Below the pieces are notes generated by a model, which searched no databases, was not told where the DNA came from, and saw only the letters and a program-made list of their open reading frames with translations. From assembly GCA_905212395.1 (NCBI GenBank), contig CAJMEI010000008.1:1-14292 (forward strand): DNA of 14,292 nt, given 5' to 3'. The position numbers and the translations under genes were made by a program. Of this stretch, positions 7,762-14,275 are shown piece after piece; the first letter of the stretch is position 1; each line of letters opens with the position of its first letter. This DNA comes from an uncultured Christensenella sp. (GTDB lineage: Bacteria > Bacillota > Clostridia > Christensenellales > Borkfalkiaceae).

Positions 7762-9291
7762 TTACATTAAAAGATTGCCTTCGTCGGTTTCTATAACTTT
7801 AAAGATATTTACTTCGTTTCCGCTAACGGCGTCAACGTAAATAAAATATTTTGCTCCGTTATATTCGCCCGCAACTTCCCAGCAAGTTCTTTCGCTAGTC
7901 GTTCCTACGGGAACTACCGCTTTTCTTACGCCGGTAACGTTAATCTTTCCTGCTTTTTCCATTGCTTGTTCTTTGGAAAGTTCAAATTTCCCCGCGCTTC
8001 TTTCGGTATGGTTTAAATAGTAATTTTTAGCTTCCATTCCGAAAACTTGACCTTTTTCTCTACAAATATTGAGTTTTATTAAATCTCCGTAGAAAATTAC
8101 TCCGCCTTTTTCGTAAGCGTAATTTACCGTGGTGTAAGTTCCGTTAGTTTCCGTCCAAACGGCTTTCATATTATCTATTCCCATAGCGGATAAGAATTCT
8201 AAACCGTTATTTATACATTCTTGTTCTGATAAATCCCCTTCCTTACAAGTTTTAGCGTAATTAAACGTTAAAAGCTTTCCGCCTTTTTTAGAAATTTGAG
8301 CGAATACTTCCACTCCGTTTTCATCTTGTCCCCTTACGTTAAAACATTCGTACTGACCGCTTACCGAACCTAAAACTTCTACCATATTTAAAGAATAATC
8401 TTTAAAATATTTTTTAAAGTTTTCTTCCGCGGTTTTTTCGGTTATTTCTTTTCCCGTAAGTCCTTTTACTTCTCTATTGGTAAGCCCGTCGGAGAAAGGT
8501 CCGTCGTAGATGAGTTGCGGATAATCTACCGCTTGATTTTCCATTTCGGAAAAAAGTTTAACGCCGAATGCGTCGGGAGAAGAAAACAAATCTTCTATTT
8601 TAGCTCCGTCGTTTATTTCTTTATTTAAAGAAATTAGGTTGCTTTTTAATATCGAATTTCTTTCCTTTAACGTTTCTACGTTTTCAAACTCTTGTTCGGA
8701 TATAGAATACCCGTCTATAAGTCGATTATTAAGATATTTTGAATAATCTCCCATTTGATTTATGAATTTAGCGGTGTTATACTTGTTTTCGTAATCTATG
8801 GGAAGATTTTGTAGTCCGTGTTCGGCAAGCAGACTTTGGGAAGAAATTTCTCCGAATAATTTTTGTTGTTCTTTTTTATCGGAAGAAACTAATACCTTAC
8901 TTAAATTTACGTCTATATTGTCAACGTAGTCTACTAAATCGGAAAAGTTTTGTCTGTACTGATAATCAACTTCCGATTTAATAAAAGTTCTGTCGCCCAT
9001 CATATAAACGGTTAAAATGCTTGCCAAAACTAAACACGCAGTTCCTAAAGATATTACCGCCGTAAGCCAAGGCGCAATAGATTTTCTGTTGCCCCTTAAC
9101 TGCCTTTTTTGCTCTTTCTTGCGAGCTTTTTCTTGTTTTAAAGCGGTAATTCTTGCCCTTTTTTCTTCTTTACTTTCGTGCTTTCTGGCAAGTTTTCTCT
9201 CTCTTTTTTCTTCTCTAAGCTGTTCTTTCGCCATTTGCTTTTCACGCTTTTTTTGCGCTTGCAAGCGTTGCAACTGCTTTTTTCTTTGCAT
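7762..9291 (-). CDS. ypeB: YpeB-like spore germination protein, main body (frame-split gene)
   Basis: YpeB stabilises the cortex-lytic enzyme SleB in dormant spores and localises with it at the spore inner membrane. This body has a Lys/Arg/Glu/Gln-rich stretch (residues 1-71), one membrane segment (about 72-97), a helical region (about 100-260), then PepSY-type domains (about 270-509). It follows sleB, the standard pairing. The frame stays open upstream of the ATG at 9291 as far as a stop at 9610-9612, but contains no ATG, GTG or TTG there, and the site before 9291 is weak (AAAGAG). The well-placed start is at 9743, in another frame, entering this frame only if one base is added (or two lost) in the poly-A runs. 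The whole gene would encode about 660 residues, compared with roughly 450 in Bacillus YpeB. If 9291 is instead a true start, a normal-sized protein results. Confidence 0.85.
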   Translation of the reverse strand: MQRKKQLQRLQAQKKREKQMAKEQLREEKRERKLARKHESKEEKRARITALKQEKARKKEQKRQLRGNRKSIAPWLTAVISLGTACLVLASILTVYMMGDRTFIKSEVDYQYRQNFSDLVDYVDNIDVNLSKVLVSSDKKEQQKLFGEISSQSLLAEHGLQNLPIDYENKYNTAKFINQMGDYSKYLNNRLIDGYSISEQEFENVETLKERNSILKSNLISLNKEINDGAKIEDLFSSPDAFGVKLFSEMENQAVDYPQLIYDGPFSDGLTNREVKGLTGKEITEKTAEENFKKYFKDYSLNMVEVLGSVSGQYECFNVRGQDENGVEVFAQISKKGGKLLTFNYAKTCKEGDLSEQECINNGLEFLSAMGIDNMKAVWTETNGTYTTVNYAYEKGGVIFYGDLIKLNICREKGQVFGMEAKNYYLNHTERSAGKFELSKEQAMEKAGKINVTGVRKAVVPVGTTSERTCWEVAGEYNGAKYFIYVDAVSGNEVNIFKVIETDEGNLLM

Positions 9292-9536
9292 TTTTTGCTC
9301 TTTTATCGCTTGCTTTTTTTGATTTTTTTGTGCTAGTTTTTCTTGCCTTACCGCTTGTTTTTGGGCTTTTTCGCTAGCCTTTTTTTCGGCTTTTTCTTTT
9401 TTTATTTCTTCTTTACGCTTTTTATTTTGTTCTTTTAAAAGCTTTGCTTGTTTCTTTTTTTGTTCCGCCTCTTGTTTTGCGTGTTTTTTCTGTTGTTCTT
9501 TTAAAGCTTCTTTTTCTTTTTTAATTTTAGCGTCTT

Positions 9537-9743
9537 TTACTCTTTTATCGGCTTTTTTTTTTTTTTTTTTTTTTTTTTTTTCTTTTTTTGTTTTTTTTTT
9601 TTTTTTTTTTTAACACTTTTTTCGGCTTGTAAATTTTCTTTTTCCTTTTTTTGCTCTAAATTTTCTACGTTTTTATTATTATCAACGCTTTTTTGAGAAG
9701 CTTTTTTTACTTTTTCTTTCGCGCTGTTATTCTTATTTTCCAT
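9537..9743 (-). CDS. N-terminal segment of the YpeB-like protein, ending after poly-lysine
   Basis: This 68-residue frame begins with an excellent site, TAAGGAGG, just before the ATG at 9743, nine bases after the sleB stop. That is where ypeB should start. About 43 residues rich in Lys, Asn and Glu are followed by a nearly pure lysine run encoded by A21 and A29, then a stop shortly after the runs. Shifting by one base inside the runs joins it to about 100 further Lys/Gln/Glu/Ala codons that lead straight into the YpeB body. I read it as the true start of ypeB rather than a separate gene. As drawn it is a truncated poly-lysine peptide. Possible causes are a homopolymer length error in the assembly, a phase-off allele, or slippage on the A tract. 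Confidence 0.6.
   Translation of the reverse strand: MENKNNSAKEKVKKASQKSVDNNKNVENLEQKKEKENLQAEKSVKKKKKKKQKKKKKKKKKKKKPIKE
9553..9611. repeat. twin homopolymer runs, T29 and T21 on the plus strand
   Basis: Ts fill 9553-9581 (29 bases) and 9591-9611 (21 bases), separated by a C, seven Ts and a G. On the coding (minus) strand this reads A21, C, A7, G, A29. These are the sites where the ypeB frame is lost. Runs of this length are prone to replication, transcription and sequencing slippage. Confidence 0.95.
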
Positions 9744-9752
9744 ATTTCCTCC

Positions 9753-10460
9753 TTATACTGCAAAAACGTGATTGCCTATAGTAGTCAACGTTTTTCTTGA
9801 AAATATCCACGAACTCGTAGCGATAGCCGGATTATAGTAATACAACGCTCCGTTAGTCGGGTCCCAACCGTTTAACGCGTCTTTCGCGGCTTTTTTTGCC
9901 GTTTGGTCGGGAGCTAAATTTATTTGTCCGTCGCTAACTGCGGTAAATGCGTTTTTTTGATAAATAACGCCGGAAATGGTGTTGGGGAAAGACGAACTTT
10001 TTACCCTGTTTAAAACTACCGCGCCGACTGCTACTTGTCCCGTATAGCTTTCTCCCCTTGCTTCTCCGTAAATCAATTTAGCAAGCAAGTTTAAATCGTT
10101 ATCCGAATAATTGCTCCCGCTAGTCGAAGTTGACGAACTCGACGTAGAAATTCCTAACGCTTTTAACGTTTTAGCGCCTACTATTCCGTCCGCCGTAAGC
10201 CCGTTTTTGCGTTGGAAATACATAACGGCTTTTTTAGTTTGCGCGCCGTAAATTCCGTCTACGCTACCGCTATAATATCCCCATTTTTTTAATTTGGTTT
10301 GAATGGTTTTTACCATACTGCCCGTTTGTCCTTGTTTTATTACGGTTGCGCATTGTACGGAATTTTCCGCCCTATACTTATTTACCGTAAACGCCGTAGA
10401 AAATATCGCCGTAAAACAAATGATACTTACGAGCAAAAAAATCTTTACGTATTTTTTCAT
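9753..10460 (-). CDS. sleB: spore cortex-lytic enzyme SleB
   Basis: SleB is a lytic transglycosylase that degrades muramic-delta-lactam-containing cortex peptidoglycan at germination. The 235 residues contain an N-terminal signal sequence (about 1-27) and a peptidoglycan-binding domain (about 44-103, with IQTKLKKWGYY and VDGIYGAQTKKAVMYFQ). A Ser/Thr linker (105-117) is followed by the SleB/CwlJ Hydrolase_2 domain (about 120-235). YGEARGE (131-137) carries the likely catalytic Glu133, followed by VLNRV and GALYYYNP. The order and length match Bacillus SleB. AGGAGGAT lies just upstream of the ATG. It starts 27 bases after the spoIIR stop and ends nine bases before the probable ypeB start, so sleB and ypeB are one operon, possibly including spoIIR. 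A sigma-G promoter would be expected, but I could not identify one. Confidence 0.95.
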   Translation of the reverse strand: MKKYVKIFLLVSIICFTAIFSTAFTVNKYRAENSVQCATVIKQGQTGSMVKTIQTKLKKWGYYSGSVDGIYGAQTKKAVMYFQRKNGLTADGIVGAKTLKALGISTSSSSTSTSGSNYSDNDLNLLAKLIYGEARGESYTGQVAVGAVVLNRVKSSSFPNTISGVIYQKNAFTAVSDGQINLAPDQTAKKAAKDALNGWDPTNGALYYYNPAIATSSWIFSRKTLTTIGNHVFAV

Positions 10461-10487
10461 TTATCCTCCTAATTTGCAAGCGTAAAG

Positions 10488-11024
10488 TTACTTGCCGTTT
10501 TCCTTAAAGCGACGGATAATTTCTACGATTTTAGACTTGTATTTAACGGGAGTAGCGGAATTTACGAAACATAAAGGCGGATACACTACGCACCACCAAT
10601 TATTTCCGTCCGCTTTTCCAAGCTCTACGATTATACTGTCGTACACGCCCGACGGTAAACTTTCTCCGTCGTAAACTCTCGTTGGGAAATATTCTTGCCT
10701 AATACAAGTTTTGGCTTTATAATTAAATCCATTTTTTAATAGGCAAGCGTTTGCTATATCGTCCATTTTCCCCGTTAAAGAATTTATCGTGTCTATCGCT
10801 TGTTCCTTCGAGTTGCAAGAAGATATATAAGGGGTTAAAAATAAAACGAGTTTATCTTTAATTTCGTATTTAACCATTTGGTCGGCTTGCTCGTTACTGT
10901 TAGCCCTGACGTGTATTCTTAAATACTCCGTAACAATTTCTTGCTTAGGTTGTCTAAAAGCGAAAAATATCGTCGTTAAACTTATTATGCCTATTAAAAT
11001 TAAAGTTATACCTTTTTTATTCAT
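10488..11024 (-). CDS. spoIIR: stage II sporulation protein R
   Basis: SpoIIR is made in the forespore under sigma-F, exported to the space between the two membranes, and triggers SpoIIGA to process pro-sigma-E in the mother cell. The 178 residues begin with a hydrophobic signal or anchor segment (about 5-23). The family signature follows: EYLRIHVRANSNEQADQ (residues 33-49), then YEIKDKLV. The C-terminal half has the conserved FPTRVYDGESLPSGVYDSI and NWWCVVYPPLCFV segments. The initiation region is unusual. GGGGG (11037-11033) can pair with the anti-SD using one G-U, seven Ts and an A separate it from the ATG, and it is also the 3' arm of the ispE terminator. A sigma-F-like promoter lies within the same hairpin. 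Confidence 0.95.
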   Translation of the reverse strand: MNKKGITLILIGIISLTTIFFAFRQPKQEIVTEYLRIHVRANSNEQADQMVKYEIKDKLVLFLTPYISSCNSKEQAIDTINSLTGKMDDIANACLLKNGFNYKAKTCIRQEYFPTRVYDGESLPSGVYDSIIVELGKADGNNWWCVVYPPLCFVNSATPVKYKSKIVEIIRRFKENGK

Positions 11025-11077
11025 AAAAAAATCCCCCGAAAGTGATAATACAATGATTACCGCTTTTCAGGGGTTTT
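11025..11077 (-). terminator. ispE terminator whose 3' arm is the spoIIR ribosome binding site
   Basis: In minus-strand RNA CCCCUGAAAAG (11073-11063) pairs with CUUUCGGGGG (11042-11033), using one U-G pair and one bulged A, across a 20-base loop. AU7 follows and abuts the AUG at 11024, and As upstream of the 5' arm can extend the stem. The stem begins about 20 bases after the ispE stop. The design matches the hairpin before the coat-like gene at 7696. Confidence 0.75.
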
Positions 11078-11081
11078 ATAC
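11052..11081 (-). promoter_or_regulatory. spoIIR: sigma-F-like promoter for spoIIR
   Basis: On the minus strand GTATA (11081-11077), a 15-base spacer and GGTAATCATT (11061-11052) fit the Bacillus sigma-F consensus GywTA-N15-GGnrAnAnTw with one mismatch, including the hallmark GG. Transcription would start near 11045, inside the terminator loop, so the transcript lacks the 5' arm and its ribosome binding site stays free. spoIIR is a classic sigma-F gene. Confidence 0.6.
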
Positions 11082-11091
11082 TTATAATTTT

Positions 11092-11910
11092 TTATTTTTT
11101 CAAAACGCTTTCGCAGTAAAAACAATTAGGAAATTCCCTTTTTAATTTTTTAACCGCTTTTTTTGCCTGCGACTTTTTATAGAACGCCGCGTACACCGCG
11201 CTACCGCTTCCACTCATATTTACCATAGGGCTAAACTTAAATAAATACGTTTCGCACTTTTCAATATTTTCGTTTAATATCTTTGCGGGATATTTAAGAC
11301 AGTTGTCGAGTTCTACGAGTTTTTTGTCATTTAGTCCCGCTATAAGTCGATTATTGTCAATAAATCCTTTCTTTTCTCCGCTGTCGTATAGCGAAAAACA
11401 CTTTGCAGTGTCCACCCCGCCGTCGCACGCAATAACGGCAAAATAAAGTTTATTTTTAAGCTTTACGCTTTCAACTTTTTCTCCGCGACCACGCATTAAA
11501 TTCGTTCCGCCCGCGTATTGCACGGGACAGTCGCTACCAGAGCTAACTATTATAGAATTAAAAACGCTTTCATCTACGAAAGGATAAAGTTTTTTTAATC
11601 CGTTTATTATTCCTACGGAATCCGCGCTAGACCCGCCAAGACCTGAACTTAAAGGAATTTTTTTCTCGATTATTGCCGTTGCTCCAAGTTTCGTTTGCTC
11701 GTAAAAAGCTTTTAACGTTTTAAAGGCGTTGTCCTTTTGGCAAGGAACGTTAAAGTTTTTGTATTTAACTGAAAGAGCCTTACTTTTTTTAATTTTTATC
11801 TCATCCGCTAGCGTTATTTCCGTTACCAAGCTTTCAAGTTCGTGATAACCGTTTTTTACGCCTAATACGTTTAAAGATAAATTGATTTTTGCTTTTGCTT
11901 TGATTTTCAT
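11092..11910 (-). CDS. ispE: 4-diphosphocytidyl-2-C-methyl-D-erythritol kinase IspE
   Basis: IspE is the GHMP-family kinase that phosphorylates CDP-ME in the MEP pathway for isoprenoid precursors. The N-terminus has AKAKINLSLNV with the conserved Lys/Asn. PLSSGLGGSSADS (residues 86-98) is the glycine-rich ATP loop, SGSDCPV carries the catalytic-type Asp127, and NMSGSGSAVYAAF is the C-terminal glycine motif. The length of 272 residues is usual. It starts six bases after the sipL stop with no recognisable Shine-Dalgarno sequence, which suggests translational coupling to sipL. Its presence among sporulation genes is odd for a metabolic gene. I recall ispE near sipL and spoIIR in Clostridioides difficile as well, but this needs checking. 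A vegetative promoter must exist if it is needed in growth; I found none I would defend. Confidence 0.93.
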   Translation of the reverse strand: MKIKAKAKINLSLNVLGVKNGYHELESLVTEITLADEIKIKKSKALSVKYKNFNVPCQKDNAFKTLKAFYEQTKLGATAIIEKKIPLSSGLGGSSADSVGIINGLKKLYPFVDESVFNSIIVSSGSDCPVQYAGGTNLMRGRGEKVESVKLKNKLYFAVIACDGGVDTAKCFSLYDSGEKKGFIDNNRLIAGLNDKKLVELDNCLKYPAKILNENIEKCETYLFKFSPMVNMSGSGSAVYAAFYKKSQAKKAVKKLKREFPNCFYCESVLKK

Positions 11911-11916
11911 AATAAA

Positions 11917-13386
11917 TTAAATTCTTCTATATACTATAATTTTTTGATTTTCTTTTAAAGGGAAAGTAACGTCGTTTTGTTCCGTAACCGTATCGGGCGA
12001 AACTTTTAACGCCTTACAAATTTCCCACAGTCCGTCGTTTTTATCGGGGATATACACGCTGAACGCGCTATCGCATTTAGGTAGGTCTTTGCCTTCTTCC
12101 ATAGCTGTTACCGCCACGAAACTCTCTTTAACGGAATGCTCGTAATTTATTGCTATTTCGCTTTCCAGTTCAACTTCCCCGTTTCTGAGTTTAGCGTTTA
12201 TTCCTTTCGTTATACAATAGCAGTTTTCTATATCATCGTCGCAATCGAAAGCCACGCTAAAAGGCATTTCGGCTAGTTTTGAAACCGTTTGGTTGTTTAC
12301 TTCGAATAAACAATAACACGATAAAACTCCGTCGGCTATTATTTTATTTTTTTCTTTTTTAAAGGTTACTCCGTAAACTCTGTCGTCTAGGCAGGTTATA
12401 AGCCTTGCGTTTTCTATCACTTCGCAAAAAGCCTTACCGCGAGTTTTTTCACACGCGTAATTCTCGCCTTTTACTTTTTTAATTTCGACTTTTTCTTTCG
12501 CAAGACTTAACTCTTTTTCGGTAGAAAAAAGGTCGTCTACGAAAACTAATTCTTTCGTGCCGTAAACTTTTGCGCGTAAAGAAATGCTTATTTGCGAACT
12601 TATAGTCGACTTTTCTTTGCCTTCGTCCACAAAAACTTTTAACGCCGTTTTGCCTACCGTTACGCTTGCAAAACTTACGTCGTCCACGTTAACACCGTCC
12701 CCTTCTAATTCTAATCGGAAAGGAATTACTCTATACTCTTTTATAATATCACTTTTTTCGTTAATTGGCAACAGGGCTATCGTTAAAATTATTTCTCCGT
12801 CGCAAATAACAGTATTTATTCCGCACTGACATGAAGTTATTACTCCTTGAGCGTACGTTGACAAAACGTTTTTTATTTGTCCGCATTCGAATTCGTCGTC
12901 AAGGGTAAAAGAACGCTCCGTACAGCACTTTTGTTCGGTTAAAGTAATGGTTTTTTTATTGAAATAATAATCTTCTCCGCCTGTTAAAAGTTGCTTGGTT
13001 TTACACCTTTCGACTTCCGCTTTCGCCGTTATTTGCGCGACTATTTTTATTCTGTCGTTTTTTTCACAAGAAACGTTTTCAACGTTAAAAGAAAGCGTAG
13101 CTTTATCGCTTGCCTGACAGTCCGCCTGCATAGAATCGGAAAAATCTACGCCTAATTCCTTTCTGCGGATTTCCCCTTCTAAAAGATAAACTACGTTGAA
13201 TATTATTCTTCCGCTAAACTTTATTTCTCCGTCTAAACACTCATACCCTGTCGTTACGCACGACGATTGAAGCGATAAAACGTCCCTGACTTCACAAGAA
13301 ATGTCGCTGTTGGCTTCTACGTTTACGGTTGTAGATTTTTTAACTACTTCCGCGTTATTTATTGCTCCGTACTCTGCTTTTCCCAT
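11917..13386 (-). CDS. sipL: SipL-like coat morphogenesis protein (DUF3794/SPOCS plus LysM)
   Basis: In C. difficile, SipL binds SpoIVA through its LysM domain and is required to anchor the coat to the forespore. This 489-residue protein has no signal peptide. It has a long beta-rich region with recurring SPOCS-like segments (for example LSLQSSCVTTGYECLDGEIKFSG around residues 37-59, and further units around 160-260 and 310-420). A C-terminal LysM-like module lies at about 445-489 (VYIPDKNDGLWEICKALKVS, ending in the QKIIVYRRI strand). Length and order fit SipL rather than a Bacillus coat protein. AGGAGGGG precedes the ATG. It leads the minus-strand block and is followed by ispE at six bases. 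Other DUF3794-LysM proteins exist, so SipL itself is a family-and-context call. Confidence 0.85.
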   Translation of the reverse strand: MGKAEYGAINNAEVVKKSTTVNVEANSDISCEVRDVLSLQSSCVTTGYECLDGEIKFSGRIIFNVVYLLEGEIRRKELGVDFSDSMQADCQASDKATLSFNVENVSCEKNDRIKIVAQITAKAEVERCKTKQLLTGGEDYYFNKKTITLTEQKCCTERSFTLDDEFECGQIKNVLSTYAQGVITSCQCGINTVICDGEIILTIALLPINEKSDIIKEYRVIPFRLELEGDGVNVDDVSFASVTVGKTALKVFVDEGKEKSTISSQISISLRAKVYGTKELVFVDDLFSTEKELSLAKEKVEIKKVKGENYACEKTRGKAFCEVIENARLITCLDDRVYGVTFKKEKNKIIADGVLSCYCLFEVNNQTVSKLAEMPFSVAFDCDDDIENCYCITKGINAKLRNGEVELESEIAINYEHSVKESFVAVTAMEEGKDLPKCDSAFSVYIPDKNDGLWEICKALKVSPDTVTEQNDVTFPLKENQKIIVYRRI

Positions 13387-13430
13387 AATCCCCTCCTATT
13401 TGGCTTAGTAATTTCAATAGCTACGGTTAA

Positions 13431-13459
13431 AATATATGTTACTTAAAACGCCTTTATTA
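13431..13459 (-). promoter_or_regulatory. sipL: sigma-E-like promoter upstream of sipL
   Basis: On the minus strand TAATAAA (13459-13453), a 14-base spacer and CATATATT (13438-13431) resemble the sigma-E consensus KMATATT-N14-CATACAnT; the -10 matches at all but one position and the -35 at five of seven. It lies about 45 bases before the ATG. sipL is expected to be a mother-cell, sigma-E gene. Confidence 0.5.
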
Positions 13460-13498
13460 CATATAATAGATAAGAACTAGCCGAAAAATAATAAAAAA

Positions 13499-13560
13499 GC
13501 AAAAATAATTAAAAAAAAATAAAAAAAATAGTTTACAAATACAAACAATACTAATATAAT
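13499..13560 (+). promoter_or_regulatory. sigma-A promoter with A-rich UP-like region for the acidic zinc-ribbon gene
   Basis: TTTACA (13532-13537), a 17-base spacer and a perfect TATAAT (13555-13560) lie about 110 bases before the ATG at 13671. Directly upstream is an A-tract region (13499-13530) resembling an UP element. This suggests strong vegetative expression, with a leader of roughly 100 bases. Confidence 0.8.
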
Positions 13561-13584
13561 AATGAAAGTAAATTTTAGAGTTTC

Positions 13585-13629
13585 CCGTAAGCAGTTTAAA
13601 CAACGCTATACGGATTAAATTTCTTACGG
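13585..13629 (+). promoter_or_regulatory. leader segment with two mutually exclusive hairpins
   Basis: CCGTAAGC (13585-13592) can pair with GCTATACGG (13605-13613, one bulged A, 12-base loop). Alternatively CCGTAAG (13585-13591) pairs with CTTACGG (13623-13629) perfectly, with a 31-base loop. Both lie in the predicted leader of the acidic zinc-ribbon gene. No U-run or clear SD sequestration follows, so a switch is only a possibility. Confidence 0.3.
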
Positions 13630-13670
13630 TTTACTAAGGTTATTTTTCGAAGATAGCAAAGGAGATAATT

Positions 13671-14192
13671 ATGGCAAAATACGTTAAATGTCCTAGATGC
13701 GATTTGAATTATATTTTAGAAGGCGAACAATATTGCGACGTTTGCAAAGCAGAACTTAAATTAGGTCCGCAACTTATGTACGCGGACGATGAAGATAAAG
13801 CGGAAGAAAAACTTTGCCCCAAGTGCAAACAAGTTTACATTTTCATAGACGAAGATATGTGCGAGAATTGTAGAGAATTAAACTCTTACGACGATATCGA
13901 ACCCGAAACGGACGACGAAAACGACGAAAAGTGGAGAGATTTTCTTGACGAAGACGAAAAAGAAGAAATTTCCAACTCGGGCGATAAAGAAGAAGATATG
14001 ATTTCTCTTTCTAAAATCGCGGAAGAAGAGTTGGACGAATTCGAAGATGAAGAGGAGGAAGAAGAAGACGAAGAATATTCTTCCGACGACGATGACGACG
14101 ATTTCGACAATATAGAAATTAACGAAGCCGACTTCGAAGAAGAGGATGAAGACGAAGAAGACGAAAATAACGACGATGACGATTTGTTTTAA
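13671..14192 (+). CDS. two-zinc-ribbon protein with very acidic C-terminal tail, unknown function
   Basis: This 173-residue protein has two CxxC-x11-CxxC modules of identical spacing: Cys7, 10, 22 and 25, then Cys49, 52, 64 and 67. They look like a duplicated zinc ribbon. From about residue 70 the chain is mostly Asp and Glu, with long D/E runs in the last 55 residues and a terminal DLF. The layout recalls nucleic-acid-mimicking or RNA-polymerase-associated acidic tails, such as the RNAP delta subunit, but there is no homology I can see. A clear AAAGGAGA site sits seven bases before the ATG, and a near-consensus promoter with a long leader precedes it. It is divergent from sipL and not an obvious sporulation gene. 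I do not recognise the family. Confidence 0.8.
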   Translation: MAKYVKCPRCDLNYILEGEQYCDVCKAELKLGPQLMYADDEDKAEEKLCPKCKQVYIFIDEDMCENCRELNSYDDIEPETDDENDEKWRDFLDEDEKEEISNSGDKEEDMISLSKIAEEELDEFEDEEEEEEDEEYSSDDDDDDFDNIEINEADFEEEDEDEEDENNDDDDLF

Positions 14193-14211
14193 TTTTATTT
14201 AAAAATTCTCC

Positions 14212-14275
14212 ATACATCATTGCAGGTTATATATATCGATAAAGTAATTAATATAAAAAATCCTGCAGATTGTAT
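14212..14275. repeat. imperfect inverted repeat at the window edge
   Basis: Bases 14212-14226 (ATACATCATTGCAGG) pair with 14262-14275 (CCTGCAGATTGTAT) over 14 base pairs with two small bulges and an AT-rich loop of 35 bases. It lies 20 bases after the acidic zinc-ribbon gene, before the window ends in TTTCAGTTTTTT. It could be a terminator, a small structured RNA or the leader of the next gene; the window stops too soon to tell. Confidence 0.4.

Noticed and set aside
9017..9322. Open frame on the plus strand rich in Cys, Phe and Leu
   Set aside because: It is the antisense of the Lys-rich region of ypeB; the composition is explained by the reverse complement of Lys/Glu/Arg codons, and no ribosome site precedes it.
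9553..9611. Poly-T runs as the terminator of a plus-strand transcript or a retroelement tail
   Set aside because: There is no hairpin next to them and no plus-strand gene upstream; the runs are lysine codons of ypeB on the minus strand.
11911..11990. Possible sigma-A promoter for ispE at the 3' end of sipL (TTTAAA, 17-base spacer, TAGTAT)
   Set aside because: Both hexamers are poor matches in AT-rich DNA, so I do not list it as a feature.
13886..14110. Minus-strand frame of nearly pure serine
   Set aside because: It is the complement of the GAC/GAA-rich acidic tail; low complexity with no initiation signal.
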